Positions 8,484 to 18,400 of a DNA stretch of 47,115 nucleotides are shown piece by piece. The translations under genes and the position numbers were made by a program. The stretch lies in NCBI GenBank assembly GCA_964593555.1, contig CAZQIC010000020.1, forward strand, positions 1 through 47,115, in the 5' to 3' direction. The notes under the pieces are model-generated. The model saw only the letters and a list, made by a program, of their open reading frames with translations, made no database searches and had not been told where the DNA came from. Position 1 is the first letter of the stretch. Each line of letters begins with the position of its first letter. The DNA is from CAZQIC01 sp964593555 (GTDB lineage: Bacteria > Bacteroidota > Bacteroidia > JAFLBG01).

Positions 8484-9350
8484 ATGCCCTTCTCATTTCC
8501 TAAAAGCTTCGATCTTAATAAGTTTATTGACCAATCGTTACTTGAAGATGTAGGCGATGGAGATCACACCTCATTATCAACCATTAACCCTGATAAAACA
8601 GGTGAAGCAAAACTACTTGTTAAGGAGGATGGTATTATTGCAGGAGTTGAACTTGCAATTGCCATTTTTAAACGGTTCGATAAGCAATTAAAAGTAACTA
8701 CTTATATAGCAGATGGCACAAAAGTAAAAAAGGGTGATGTTATATTTAGTGTGAAAGGCAAAAGTATATCCATACTTACAACGGAAAGATTAGCATTAAA
8801 CTGCATGCAAAGGATGAGTGGCATCGCTACTAAAACACATTCACTTGTTGAACTGTGCAAGGGAACAAACGCAAAAGTTTTAGATACAAGGAAAACAACT
8901 CCCCTGTTCAGGCCATTTGAAAAGTGGGCCGTTACTATTGGCGGTGGTGTAAATCATCGCTATGGATTATACGATATGGTTCTCATAAAGGATAATCACA
9001 TTGATTATGCTGGTGGGATTACAGAAGCTATTAAGAGCACACATGAATACTTAAAGAAAAAAAGAAAAAAACTTTCAATAGAAATTGAAACCAGGAACCT
9101 GAATGAAATTAAAGAAGTGCTGGCATGTGGCGGCGTTCAACGAATTTTACTGGACAACTTCAAGCCTGCTCAAATCAAAAATGCACTTCGCATAATTAAC
9201 GGAAAATTTGAAACGGAAGCATCGGGAAATATCACTGAAAAAAACATCAGGAAATACGCTTTAACCGGGGTCGACTTCATATCTTCGGGATCTTTAACGC
9301 ATAGCGTCAAAAGTCTTGACCTTAGCCTAAAAGCAGTTAGAAATGATTAA
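8484..9350 (+). CDS. nadC: Nicotinate-nucleotide pyrophosphorylase (carboxylating)
   Basis: About 288 residues from the ATG at 8484 (MPFSFPKSFDLNKF); the open frame extends upstream into the DUF4783 gene, but family alignment favours this start. Diagnostic parts are DVGDGDHTS near the N-terminus, ERLALNCMQRMSGIAT, VLDTRKTTP, and GGGVNHRYGLYDMVLIKDNH with the quinolinate/PRPP-binding Arg, His and Lys residues, plus IEIETRNLNE and the C-terminal GVDFISSGSLTHS. It converts quinolinate and PRPP to nicotinate mononucleotide in de novo NAD synthesis. It overlaps the YihY gene by 8 bases, indicating translational coupling. Confidence 0.96.
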   Translation: MPFSFPKSFDLNKFIDQSLLEDVGDGDHTSLSTINPDKTGEAKLLVKEDGIIAGVELAIAIFKRFDKQLKVTTYIADGTKVKKGDVIFSVKGKSISILTTERLALNCMQRMSGIATKTHSLVELCKGTNAKVLDTRKTTPLFRPFEKWAVTIGGGVNHRYGLYDMVLIKDNHIDYAGGITEAIKSTHEYLKKKRKKLSIEIETRNLNEIKEVLACGGVQRILLDNFKPAQIKNALRIINGKFETEASGNITEKNIRKYALTGVDFISSGSLTHSVKSLDLSLKAVRND

Positions 9351-10278
9351 CCGTATTTGGAATTATATTTTTAATTTAAAACCGGTAGTATTACTTACCA
9401 ACCTTACTAAAAGACTCATTATCCCCGGCTTTGAAGGTCTGCCTTTGTATAATGTTCTTACTTTTTTTTCAAAAGGAATAATGGAGGGCGCGATCAAACT
9501 TCGCGCTTCATCAATGGCCTTTTCTTTTTTTCTCGCCGTTTTCCCATTGGTTATCTTTTTGTTCACTCTCATCCCCTATATACCAATTGATAATTTCCAA
9601 GCAGAGTTGTTGTTATTGCTGAAAGGAGTCATTCCCAACGCAGCCTACAAAACAGTCCAGGATACTCTGGAGGAAATTATAACAAGGCAAAACAGCGGCT
9701 TATTATCTTTCGGATTTATTGGTGCATTATATTTTTCAACGAATGGTTTCAATGCCATGATAAACGCATTTAACCAGAGTTATCATAGCGTAGAAACCAG
9801 ATCGACAGTTATGACAAGGGTTATATCTTTTATCCTTGTTCTAATTCTAAGTATACTTCTTGTTATAGCCATTGGACTATTGGTATTTTCCGAGATAATT
9901 CTCAATAAGATATCCTTTCTTGAGAACTTTGAATCATACCTTATCATATTCGGGCGCTGGGTCGTGATCTTTGGTCTCTTCTTCTCCTTCATCTCATTCA
10001 TTTATTATCTTGGTCCGGCATCTAAGGCTGGGTGGAGATTTGTTACTGCGGGATCAACTTTCAGTACGATCCTATCTATCATAACCTCTATTGGATTCGC
10101 TTTTTACGTAAATCATTTTGGGAACTACAATAAACTTTACGGATCAATAGGAACCCTTATCGTACTTCTTTTATGGATATATTTTAATTCTGTTATTCTG
10201 CTTTTGGGTTTCGAATTAAACGCCAGTATCCATAATGCAAAATCGGATGTACCCCTACCCCCAGATTCACTAAAATAA
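9343..10278 (+). CDS. YihY/BrkB family inner-membrane protein
   Basis: 311 residues with about six transmembrane segments. The family features are AIKLRASSMAFSFFLAVFPLVIFLFTLIPYIP near the N-terminus, FSTNGFNAMINAFNQSYH in the central region, and the C-terminal YGSIGTLIVLLLWIYFNS with LLLGFELNA. The family was once mislabelled as RNase BN; its function is unsettled. It starts inside the end of nadC and probably belongs to the same operon. The last residues (VPLPPDSLK) are polar and probably cytoplasmic. Confidence 0.93.
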   Translation: MINRIWNYIFNLKPVVLLTNLTKRLIIPGFEGLPLYNVLTFFSKGIMEGAIKLRASSMAFSFFLAVFPLVIFLFTLIPYIPIDNFQAELLLLLKGVIPNAAYKTVQDTLEEIITRQNSGLLSFGFIGALYFSTNGFNAMINAFNQSYHSVETRSTVMTRVISFILVLILSILLVIAIGLLVFSEIILNKISFLENFESYLIIFGRWVVIFGLFFSFISFIYYLGPASKAGWRFVTAGSTFSTILSIITSIGFAFYVNHFGNYNKLYGSIGTLIVLLLWIYFNSVILLLGFELNASIHNAKSDVPLPPDSLK

Positions 10279-10330
10279 GGTTATTCCATTGCTTGTTTTT
10301 AGTAAATTAGCACTCTTTAATATCATCCAG

Positions 10331-13300
10331 ATGCATAAAACAGCCTTATTGCTCATTGCAATTATTTATGTTCTTCCTTTGACAGGACAAACTGAAAACA
10401 ATTACCGCTCTGCAAACAATCCATACTATTGGAAAAACAGGAAACCTTTTGAAGGTTATTGGCAACAGGATGTTCAATATAAAATAAAGGCAAGTATTGA
10501 TGAAAAGACCGATATTATTGATGCGCAGCAGGAACTTACCTATTGGAACAATTCACCCGATGAATTGACTTTCGTTTACTTCCATTTGTATCAAAATGCA
10601 TTTCAGCCCGGATCATATACGGATGATCTACATAAACGTAACGGCGTACGGGCTAAATATGGTAAATACGAATCTCAGGGTTTAGGAACTATAATTAGTA
10701 AAATGACTATTGACGGGGTTGTGCCTAAACAAGAGGTAGACAATACTATATTAAAAGTATTCCTTCCTAAACCATTGAAGAGCGGCGAGTCGATTACCTT
10801 TTCAATCGACTTTAAAACCTATTTTGATAATGGAAGCATCCGCAGAAGAATGAAAACTTTCAATTCGTATGGTACAAAACATTTTGACGGTGTACATTGG
10901 TACCCAAGGATCTCTGTATACGATAGGAAATTAGGATGGGATACCGATCAGCATTTAACAAGAGAGTTCTATGGTGATTATGGTTCGTATGATGTTGAAC
11001 TGACCTTCGCAAATAATTATATTGTTGAAGCAACCGGAGTATTACAAAATGAGAGTGAAGTATTACCTGATGATCTTCGAAAAAAATTAGATGTAAAAAA
11101 TTTCGCTACTAAACCTTTAGAAGAATCCCCATCAATAATTATTACACCTGATGGAACAAAAAAGACCTGGAAATATCATGCAGAGAATGTTCATGATTTT
11201 GCTTTTACAGCTGATCCCACTTATAGAATTGGTGAAGCAACATGGAACGGCATACGCTGCATTGCTGTTGTGCAGGAACCACACGCATCGCGCTGGCAAA
11301 ATGCCGCATCATATACGGCTAAAATAATTGAGATCTATTCAACCGACTTTGGTATGTATGCTTATCCTAAAATGGTAGTTGCAGATGCGCGCGATGGAAT
11401 GGAATATCCAATGTTGACATTAGATGGCGGACTTGACCCGGATTATCGCGACCTACTTGCACATGAAATTGGCCATAACTGGTTCTTTGGAATGATCGGA
11501 AGCAACGAAACATACAGGGCGGCACTAGATGAAGGTTTTACTCAATTTATTGAATCATGGGCCGTAACTAAAATTGATGGAAAATACAGAGTAACCGGCA
11601 AACCAAAATCGGATTATGTTGCCAAATATCGTACCCCTGACAATGTCGTTTTTTCCGAAGTCTATAATGGATATATTTTCGATGCAGCTCATGGTGATGA
11701 AACAACCCTAAACACTCATTCGGATGGATTTGGGGGCGCTTTAAGACATGGTGGGGGCTACCGACAGGTTTATATGAAAACTGCGACCATGCTTTATAAT
11801 TTACAGTATACATTGGGAGATTCTCTTTTTACAAACGCCATGAAACATTATTTTGATCAATGGAAAATATGTCACCCTTATATGGAAGATTTCAGGAACT
11901 CCATCATAAGTTATACCAAAGTTGATCTCAACTGGTTCTTTGATGAATGGTTCGAAACGTCTAAAACGATTGACTACAAGATCGCTTCAATAAAGAAAAC
12001 CAAAGAAAAGGATACTTATAAAGTTAAATTCAAGCGTATTGGCCGTATGCAGATGCCAATTGATTTTACCGTTATATCTAAAGATAGCAGCAAACATGAT
12101 TTTTATATTCCCAATAATTGGTTTGAAAAATCAACTAAGGCCACCATTTTACCACGTTGGATAGGCTGGGACAAACTCAAACCTACTTACACCGCAACCA
12201 TTATTATTCCAGGTGGAGTAAAGGATGTGATCATTGACCCAACACAGCGCCTGGCCGATGTTAATATGCTCAACAATTCTAAAAAGAATAAAATAGACTA
12301 TACGCTGGATTCTAAAATTTACAATCCGCCAAGTTGGACCAAATATGAAATAAAAGTAAGACCTGATATCTGGTACAACGGATATGACGGAGTTAAAACT
12401 GGAATTCATATGAATGGAGGTTATATGAATTACTTTAAATTCTTCGATGCCACATTATGGTTCAACACAGGGCTTGCTCAAAGCGGGCTGGATACAACCG
12501 CACGGATAAATAGGTTCGACAACGTTTCTTTAAGAGTTAATTACAAAACTCCTACAAATAAATTCAGTAAAAATTCTGACGTATATTTTTCTGTAAAGAT
12601 CTTAGACGGGCTAAACAGTTACCTCGCTGGTTTCGAAAAAAGAGACGCTTCATTAGACAACCGCCTTTATATTGAAGCAAAGTGCATGTATAGAAATAAC
12701 AGTAATGATCTTACCTACCTGCTCTACCCTAAAGAATGGCAATTAAAAAAACAAAACAATACATTGACCGTTGGTTTTGAGCATTTGTACAATTACAAAA
12801 AAGGAAAAGGCGATATAGATTTTAAATTACGTTCGGCAACACTGACCCAGGATTACGATTATTCATTTGCTAGTCTATCTGCGGTTAATAAAAATGATCT
12901 TGGTAAAATAAACATTAACACGCGAACCTATATACAGTACGGACTTGGAAGCAAATGGGCAAGTGAATCGTCATTGTTCGCCGCAGGAGCTAATCCTGAA
13001 GAAATGATGGACAACAAATACACAAGATCACAAGGATTCTTTCCAACAGATTGGGCAACCTTTGGTGCGGGTGTAAATAATTTTCACGCCGGTGGAGGTC
13101 TAAACCTAAGAGGGTACTCAGGTTATTTATTGCCAGAACTGGATGCGAATGGAAATACAAGAATCACTTACAAAGGAACTTCAGGCGCTGCAATAAATGT
13201 GGAACTTGAATTCCAGGAACTGGTAAAAATTAAAAACAAATTCCTGAAAAATAATTTCAAATTGGCAACCTATCTTTTCGGAGATGCGAGAATTATAAAT

Positions 13301-13513
13301 TACAACCTTTCTACCGAAAAATTGTTGCTTTCAGAACCAAGAATTGATGCAGGACTTGGTGCGGCACTTACTATTCAACGCTGGGGAATACTTCAAACTG
13401 TGAACCCGTTAACTATCCGTTTTGATGTTCCTTTTTTCCTCAATAGGATACCAAATGTTGAAACTGACTATGTTGCCTTCAGATGGGTTATAGGAGTAAG
13501 CAGGGCATTTTAA
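10331..13513 (+). CDS. M1 family metallopeptidase fused to an Omp85-like outer-membrane barrel
   Basis: About 1060 residues from the ATG at 10331, which begins a signal peptide (MHKTALLLIAIIYVLPLTGQ); a TTG 14 codons upstream is open but unlikely. The N-terminal half is a gluzincin of family M1: HEIGHN at 378-383 and Glu401 (HExxH-x18-E), preceded by DARDGMEYPM in place of the GAMEN exopeptidase motif, and followed by the usual tyrosine region. From about 675 to the end the sequence turns into alternating amphipathic strands with GGGLNLRGY (921-929), similar to the (V/L)RG(F/Y) loop-6 motif of Omp85/BamA proteins, and it ends in ...RWVIGVSRAF with a terminal Phe. The peptidase assignment is firm; the barrel is inferred from pattern. 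It stands 52 bases after the YihY gene. Confidence 0.85.
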   Translation: MHKTALLLIAIIYVLPLTGQTENNYRSANNPYYWKNRKPFEGYWQQDVQYKIKASIDEKTDIIDAQQELTYWNNSPDELTFVYFHLYQNAFQPGSYTDDLHKRNGVRAKYGKYESQGLGTIISKMTIDGVVPKQEVDNTILKVFLPKPLKSGESITFSIDFKTYFDNGSIRRRMKTFNSYGTKHFDGVHWYPRISVYDRKLGWDTDQHLTREFYGDYGSYDVELTFANNYIVEATGVLQNESEVLPDDLRKKLDVKNFATKPLEESPSIIITPDGTKKTWKYHAENVHDFAFTADPTYRIGEATWNGIRCIAVVQEPHASRWQNAASYTAKIIEIYSTDFGMYAYPKMVVADARDGMEYPMLTLDGGLDPDYRDLLAHEIGHNWFFGMIGSNETYRAALDEGFTQFIESWAVTKIDGKYRVTGKPKSDYVAKYRTPDNVVFSEVYNGYIFDAAHGDETTLNTHSDGFGGALRHGGGYRQVYMKTATMLYNLQYTLGDSLFTNAMKHYFDQWKICHPYMEDFRNSIISYTKVDLNWFFDEWFETSKTIDYKIASIKKTKEKDTYKVKFKRIGRMQMPIDFTVISKDSSKHDFYIPNNWFEKSTKATILPRWIGWDKLKPTYTATIIIPGGVKDVIIDPTQRLADVNMLNNSKKNKIDYTLDSKIYNPPSWTKYEIKVRPDIWYNGYDGVKTGIHMNGGYMNYFKFFDATLWFNTGLAQSGLDTTARINRFDNVSLRVNYKTPTNKFSKNSDVYFSVKILDGLNSYLAGFEKRDASLDNRLYIEAKCMYRNNSNDLTYLLYPKEWQLKKQNNTLTVGFEHLYNYKKGKGDIDFKLRSATLTQDYDYSFASLSAVNKNDLGKININTRTYIQYGLGSKWASESSLFAAGANPEEMMDNKYTRSQGFFPTDWATFGAGVNNFHAGGGLNLRGYSGYLLPELDANGNTRITYKGTSGAAINVELEFQELVKIKNKFLKNNFKLATYLFGDARIINYNLSTEKLLLSEPRIDAGLGAALTIQRWGILQTVNPLTIRFDVPFFLNRIPNVETDYVAFRWVIGVSRAF

Positions 13514-13651
13514 TAACGCGAGGTTGATATAACGGAGCTCATTAAGGATGGTCATTACTCAGGCAGGCTTCCGGACGTTTGATCGTAAAATTATTTCGAG
13601 ACGAATTAAATTTGTTGAACAAATACCTTCTTTTACAGGAAAGATAATTTC
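13514..13651. other. Convergent gap between the M1 peptidase and glycosyltransferase genes
   Basis: 138 bases between two converging genes with no open frame of note. An imperfect AT-rich hairpin (around 13588-13612, with TTATTTCG facing CGAATTAA) could help terminate transcription, but no strong T-run follows on either strand, so I do not call it a terminator. Confidence 0.35.
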
Positions 13652-14452
13652 TTAGGGAAAGTAATTTTCTTTTTTTTCTTCCATCACCTCCTTTAACGAG
13701 CCTGTTCTTTTTTTCTTTTTCACTTTGATGTAAAAAAATCTGAAGACAATAATAACATGACAAAGAATAGTGATTAAAACCCCATAATACTTTTTCATTA
13801 CAACGAACCTTTCTTTCCATGCCTTGCGCTCATTTTGTCTTGAAAAACCTCCTTCCAAAAAGTCCGATATAAATAATTCTGTATTAAAAATATTTCCCGA
13901 CGCTTTAAGACACCTGATCATCCAATCATAGTCAGAGACAATTTTATATTTTAAGTCGTAATTTGTTGCTACTTCTTTTCTAACAATAAAAGATTGATGA
14001 CAAACGAGCATTCCTAATTTTAATTTTTTCCAGGATAAATTTTTGGGTGGGATCAACCTAGACTCACCTAAAACACATCCTTTATCATTCACCAAATATG
14101 TACGCCCGTAATAAACATCAGCGTTCTTGTCCCATAAAATGGAGGACAGTGTTGATTCGCTGTGCAAGGTATCTCCTGCATTTAAAAAAAGCACATACTC
14201 ACTACTAGCCATTGACAGGCCTTTATTCATAGCATCATAAATACCCTTATCGGGTTCTGAAATAAATTTGGAAACAACATTAGAATACTTTTCAATTATT
14301 TTCAGTGTGTTGTCTTTCGATGCCCCATCTATAATTAAGTATTCGTATTTTTTAAAAGATTGAGCGGCAACACTTTTAATCGTTCTCTCAATAAATTCTT
14401 CTCCGTTGTAAACAACGGTGATAATAGAAAGTATTGGACCCGATTCGCTCAT
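13652..14452 (-). CDS. Family 2 glycosyltransferase
   Basis: 266 residues with the GT-A fold signatures: SIITVVYNGEEFIERTIKSV at the N-terminus, YLIIDGASKDNT with the nucleotide-binding Asp, EPDKGIYDAMNKG, and LNAGD as the metal-binding D-x-D equivalent. SDYDWMIRC in the second half fits the acceptor/catalytic-base region of WcaA-like enzymes. A hydrophobic stretch near residues 220-238 suggests membrane association, and the tail is lysine- and glutamate-rich. It adds one sugar to the growing glycan; donor and acceptor are not predictable. It is the last gene of the minus-strand block that starts at wecB, 4 bases after the preceding glycosyltransferase. Confidence 0.9.
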   Translation of the reverse strand: MSESGPILSIITVVYNGEEFIERTIKSVAAQSFKKYEYLIIDGASKDNTLKIIEKYSNVVSKFISEPDKGIYDAMNKGLSMASSEYVLFLNAGDTLHSESTLSSILWDKNADVYYGRTYLVNDKGCVLGESRLIPPKNLSWKKLKLGMLVCHQSFIVRKEVATNYDLKYKIVSDYDWMIRCLKASGNIFNTELFISDFLEGGFSRQNERKAWKERFVVMKKYYGVLITILCHVIIVFRFFYIKVKKKKRTGSLKEVMEEKKENYFP

Positions 14453-14456
14453 TCAA

Positions 14457-15713
14457 TTACTTTATCAAAGATTCAAATAACTCCGAATATTTTTTCGAGA
14501 TGACTGAAAAAGCATAATTCTCCACTGCTTTCCTGCGCGAATTGCCGGATAGATCTTCATAGTTTGACGTTAAAACATATTTGATTCCTTCCGCAAGTTC
14601 ATTTACAGATTTACTACCTGCAATAAAACCATTTTTACAATGATCTACCATTTCGGGTATACCACCTGTATTAAAGGCCACCACCGGTGTTCCGCATGCA
14701 AGAGATTCCATAATGGTATTTGGCAAATTATCTTGTAATGATGGATTAATATACACATCTGCAGCATTATATATATCGATCATTCTTTGCTCCTCTTTAA
14801 CAAAGCCCATAAAATGTACGGGGTAAGGAAAAATATTTCTGAGGTGTTCTTCAGCTTTTCCAATTATGATCATCTCAACGTTTTGCACATCCTGATTATT
14901 TTCCCTGAACAATTGAATTGCTTTAACAAGATATTCAAACCCCTTTCGCTTATGAGCTAAATTCATTGCAGCAAAAAGCAGATATCGCTTGTTCTTATTT
15001 AAGCCTAATTTCTCTTTGGAAGATCCTTTTGGGAAAGGTTTAAATACTTCTGTATCTATCGCATTTGGAATTACTCTGATGTCAAAAGTTCTTAACAAGC
15101 TGCTTTTACCCGCTAAATCTGCCAGCCATCTGCTTGGTGTAACTATTGTAAGACTGGAACTATTGTATACTTCTTTTTTTTGATTCCACAACTTATGTGA
15201 CAGATCATTTTGATTAGCATTCTTCAGAAAAAAACAATTGCCACAGCTTTCAATGTAATTGTTACACGACTCAGAATAATGGCATCCACCTGTAAAGGCC
15301 CACATATCATGCAAATGCCACACCACAGGTTTATTTAATTTAAAAATATTGTTTAGTGAATTAATATTTAAAAAGCTATTGTTAATCCAATGCAAATTAA
15401 TAATATCACTTTCAATAATTAATTTCTCCGTTGAAATATCATGCCCGAACCAGGCCGGAGCAAATGCACTTTCTTCCTGAGGTGATTTAATAAACTTATT
15501 AAAGAACAAATATTCCAAAGCAAATTTCAAGAAACTCCATTTCTTTTCGATAAAATTTTTATTTACGCCAACGGCATTTTCATTAGATGATATTTTATCT
15601 TCAACAAGTAAATTTGCATTAACCCCATATCCTTTCAAAGCATAAAAAAGTCTTTTACAGGCAATGGCTGCTCCACCTATCGTATCAGAAGAATTAACCA
15701 AGGTTACCTTCAT
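14457..15713 (-). CDS. Family 4 glycosyltransferase
   Basis: 418 residues, GT-B fold. The N-terminal domain begins MKVTLVNSSDTIGGAAIACKR with LHWINNSFLN and WHLHDMWAFTGGCHYS. The latter region carries a cluster of cysteines (C..SC..YIESCGNCFF) seen in a subset of GT4 enzymes that may bind metal. The C-terminal domain has RYLLFAAMNLAHKRKGFEYL and the donor-site segment PSLQDNLPNTIMESLACGTP with Glu at the end of the E-x7-E-like motif (the first acidic residue is Asp). It probably transfers a sugar from a nucleotide donor during glycan assembly. The ATG overlaps the stop of the upstream methyltransferase gene (ATGA), so the two are translationally coupled. Confidence 0.9.
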   Translation of the reverse strand: MKVTLVNSSDTIGGAAIACKRLFYALKGYGVNANLLVEDKISSNENAVGVNKNFIEKKWSFLKFALEYLFFNKFIKSPQEESAFAPAWFGHDISTEKLIIESDIINLHWINNSFLNINSLNNIFKLNKPVVWHLHDMWAFTGGCHYSESCNNYIESCGNCFFLKNANQNDLSHKLWNQKKEVYNSSSLTIVTPSRWLADLAGKSSLLRTFDIRVIPNAIDTEVFKPFPKGSSKEKLGLNKNKRYLLFAAMNLAHKRKGFEYLVKAIQLFRENNQDVQNVEMIIIGKAEEHLRNIFPYPVHFMGFVKEEQRMIDIYNAADVYINPSLQDNLPNTIMESLACGTPVVAFNTGGIPEMVDHCKNGFIAGSKSVNELAEGIKYVLTSNYEDLSGNSRRKAVENYAFSVISKKYSELFESLIK

Positions 15714-16432
15714 GATTTTTTTTCAACCAAAAATATATTGTTATGATATAAGCCCATGTTCCTGGGTGCAATGAAGCTCAATAATTTTCCCAAAATATTA
15801 AAAGGAGAAATGAATATTAGGGTGAATAATAAATTCAGATTATTGCTTTTTGTATGGAACAAATTATAAATATACAAGCACCATAACTGAATCAACACCT
15901 CAAAAAAATGAGAATCCTTCTCATGTTTGGTAATTGCAAAATTGTGTTTTTCCAGCAGATATTTAAGACCAAAGGATGAATACCTGGCAAAATCATAGGG
16001 AATTTCATGTTCGTCCCATACAAAAGGAACAACAAAAAGACATTTGCCTCCGGGCTTTAATATTCTGTTTATTTCCTTCAAAGAATATTCCAGGTCAAAA
16101 ACATGTTCAAAAACCTGAGAACTAAAACAGCTATCAAATGAAGCATCTGGGAATGGAATATCCCTGCCATCATAAAATACATCTATAGATTCCTGTGTGT
16201 GCGGATGTCCACTTTGCTCAACATCAAGACCAATGTATTTTTTAACAGTAAATAGATCCTTGTAAGCTTTACTACCACAACCAAAATCAAGCAGCTCCCC
16301 TGCCAGGTAACCGGCATTACGTTTAATCCCTTTGTAAATACTAAGCCTAACAAAGTAAAAAGGATTAATAAATAACCCAAGTAAAGATGGCTTAAACTGC
16401 TCTTTCTTATAAATACTAACTAACTTTTTCAT
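15710..16432 (-). CDS. Class I SAM-dependent methyltransferase
   Basis: About 240 residues from the ATG at 16432 (MKKLVSIYKKEQFKPS); upstream ATG/TTG codons at 16474/16477 would extend it deep into the FkbM gene and are less likely. Motif I is LLDFGCGSKAYKDLF, followed by YIGLDVEQSG, FDSCFSSQVFEHVFD and ILKPGGKCLFVVPF, which fits the Methyltransf_11 type. A C-terminal hydrophobic stretch (LLFTLIFISPFNILGKLLSF) may anchor it to the membrane. The substrate is probably a sugar or lipid-linked intermediate. It overlaps its neighbours on both sides, as expected in a tight operon. Confidence 0.88.
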   Translation of the reverse strand: MKKLVSIYKKEQFKPSLLGLFINPFYFVRLSIYKGIKRNAGYLAGELLDFGCGSKAYKDLFTVKKYIGLDVEQSGHPHTQESIDVFYDGRDIPFPDASFDSCFSSQVFEHVFDLEYSLKEINRILKPGGKCLFVVPFVWDEHEIPYDFARYSSFGLKYLLEKHNFAITKHEKDSHFFEVLIQLWCLYIYNLFHTKSNNLNLLFTLIFISPFNILGKLLSFIAPRNMGLYHNNIFLVEKKS

Positions 16433-17114
16433 TGACAAGAATAAATGAAAATTCCTCTCCTGTTGGGGATACATCAAAAACCTTGTATCCCTGTAAATTT
16501 AATTTTTTAATCGCATCTTTTGATTTTTTAACAGTAACGGATTCAAAACGATGATGAAATTCAATCAGGATCTGGGAAATATTAATTTTAGAATTAATAA
16601 TATCATCAATCACATCATATTCAGAGCCTTCAATATCCATCTTCAGTAAATCAATTTGTTGATGGCCCAACTTTTCCATTATTGTTTTTAATTTATACAC
16701 GTCTACTTCAAAATTATTATTGGTGCTTGCAAATGCCTGTACAATAGAGTGTGAAACGTGATCGGGATTTGAAGGAGGATTAAACAACGCCTTTCCATCA
16801 TAATTTGCTAAACCGTATTCATGTAAAACAAATTGCGAAGGGACATTTTGTTTTTTCACCCATTCAATTGACTTAGGAGTTGGATCAAACGCATGAACAG
16901 TTAAGTTGAATTTTTGAATGAGCGAAAGATCAAAGGAAACATCAGTGCCAACACCAAAAGAATAAACAATACTTTTACTATTAAGTTTATCGGGAGCAAC
17001 AACCCAATTAGCTCCGATATTTCCCAAATTTAATTTTGGACAGGAATGTTGAGGATAGAAAAAAAAATCCTTTTTTCGTATTACTTTAAAAATTCTCGAT
17101 ATGATATGTAACAT
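16416..17114 (-). CDS. FkbM family methyltransferase
   Basis: 232 residues. The family hallmarks are SFGVGTDVSFDLSLIQKF (motif I), VHAFDPTPKSIEWVKKQ, VLHEYGLANYDGKALF and QIDLLKMDIEGSEYDVID, the last being the KxDIEGxE signature of FkbM proteins. QILIEFHHRF also fits. FkbM enzymes O-methylate sugars and other hydroxyl groups. The N-terminal 30 residues are basic and hydrophobic (IISRIFKVIRKKDFFFYPQ). It sits 28 bases after the GT4 gene and overlaps the next methyltransferase by 17 bases. Confidence 0.92.
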   Translation of the reverse strand: MLHIISRIFKVIRKKDFFFYPQHSCPKLNLGNIGANWVVAPDKLNSKSIVYSFGVGTDVSFDLSLIQKFNLTVHAFDPTPKSIEWVKKQNVPSQFVLHEYGLANYDGKALFNPPSNPDHVSHSIVQAFASTNNNFEVDVYKLKTIMEKLGHQQIDLLKMDIEGSEYDVIDDIINSKINISQILIEFHHRFESVTVKKSKDAIKKLNLQGYKVFDVSPTGEEFSFILVNEKVS

Positions 17115-17142
17115 AACTAAAAATTCAAGGGACCACTCCTAT

Positions 17143-18348
17143 TTATTTATTGGAGTCATATACAAAGTTAAAAGCATCCAGGTAACGCGAAATAACAATT
17201 TGAGAATTAACCTGCTCTTCAATAATTTTTCGGGAATTTTCTCCAAATTGTTTCACGAGATTCGTGTCTGACAATAATATATCTATTTTAGATGCAAGAT
17301 CGCGCACATCCCCATTCTTAAAATAAAAACCATTATAATTATTAACAACTAATTTTTTTTCGGTTCCATCGCATACTGAACAAATTATCGGTTTGCCAAA
17401 ACACATAGCCTCATTAACAGAAAGCCCTCCCATTCCGGCTAGTACATATATTGATGAGGCTTTTAAATATTTTCCCAGAATTTCATTATCATATATTCCT
17501 TCCGTAAATACCACATTTGATTCAACATGATAATTAGCAGCCATTTCTTTTAAGTTGTTTTTTTCAGGCCCGGACCCAATTACTAATAATTCAATAGATG
17601 GGAATTTACTAATTAAAGAGGAAATAGCCTCAATTAATAAATCGACTCGTTTCCACTTAACAAGTCTGCCAACATGAACAATCCTATATTTGTTTTCACT
17701 CAATACAGCCCCCATTAATTTAATTTTCTCTTCAATTTTTAGCAAAGCATCTGTATCCGGAGAGTTATATGTAACAAATATTTTTTTTTTGTCTACTCCA
17801 TAACTTCCAATTATCTCCACACCCTCTTCCGTATAACAAACATGAGCTGCCATCAGACTATAAAAATATTTTCTTGTGTAAGTCAAAAATAAACCTTTTA
17901 AATAGGTGTATTTATATGGAACCATATCTTCATCATAGCCAATAGTCTCCATATAATACGCCTTCGCCTGATCAAACTTTGGGACAAGAAAAGGGATTTC
18001 TTTATTTATGAGTTTAACTCCTAATTGTCTGCAGGTTAATAAAAGGAATGGATAAAAAGCAAACGAAAGTATATACGGCCAACCAGCAACAATAATATCG
18101 GGATTTTCTTTTTTCAAAACGGATTTAAATTTTTTTAAAAAAAACTTTCCGTAATATGTTTTGTGTTCTTCGAGTTGAATTACCTTAAAATTAATTCCTT
18201 CCAGAGTTTGATAAACATTTTTTCCCAATGTTTTGTCTCCATGGCCAGGTATTACAACAACAACCTCAATATTTTCAAAATTGTTTAATTGATTTAGCAG
18301 ATAATTATGATAATGCGGTACTCCACCAAAAATAAACATCACTTTCAT
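17143..18348 (-). CDS. Family 4 glycosyltransferase
   Basis: 401 residues, GT-B fold. It begins MKVMFIFGGVPHYHNYLLNQL. The C-terminal Rossmann half starts at about residue 215 with YRIVHVGRLVKWKRVDLLIEAI, where the Lys/Arg pair binds the donor phosphate, then LLVIGSGPEKNNLKEMA and AGMGGLSVNEAMCFGKPIIC carrying the donor-site Glu. The protein is cytoplasmic or peripheral. It follows wecB by about 50 bases, so it may act early on the ManNAc-containing intermediate; that order is inference. Confidence 0.9.
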   Translation of the reverse strand: MKVMFIFGGVPHYHNYLLNQLNNFENIEVVVVIPGHGDKTLGKNVYQTLEGINFKVIQLEEHKTYYGKFFLKKFKSVLKKENPDIIVAGWPYILSFAFYPFLLLTCRQLGVKLINKEIPFLVPKFDQAKAYYMETIGYDEDMVPYKYTYLKGLFLTYTRKYFYSLMAAHVCYTEEGVEIIGSYGVDKKKIFVTYNSPDTDALLKIEEKIKLMGAVLSENKYRIVHVGRLVKWKRVDLLIEAISSLISKFPSIELLVIGSGPEKNNLKEMAANYHVESNVVFTEGIYDNEILGKYLKASSIYVLAGMGGLSVNEAMCFGKPIICSVCDGTEKKLVVNNYNGFYFKNGDVRDLASKIDILLSDTNLVKQFGENSRKIIEEQVNSQIVISRYLDAFNFVYDSNK

Positions 18349-18400
18349 TGAGTCAACATTGTTAATTTAAACTTTCCGGATACTCCGAATAACGTAATAC

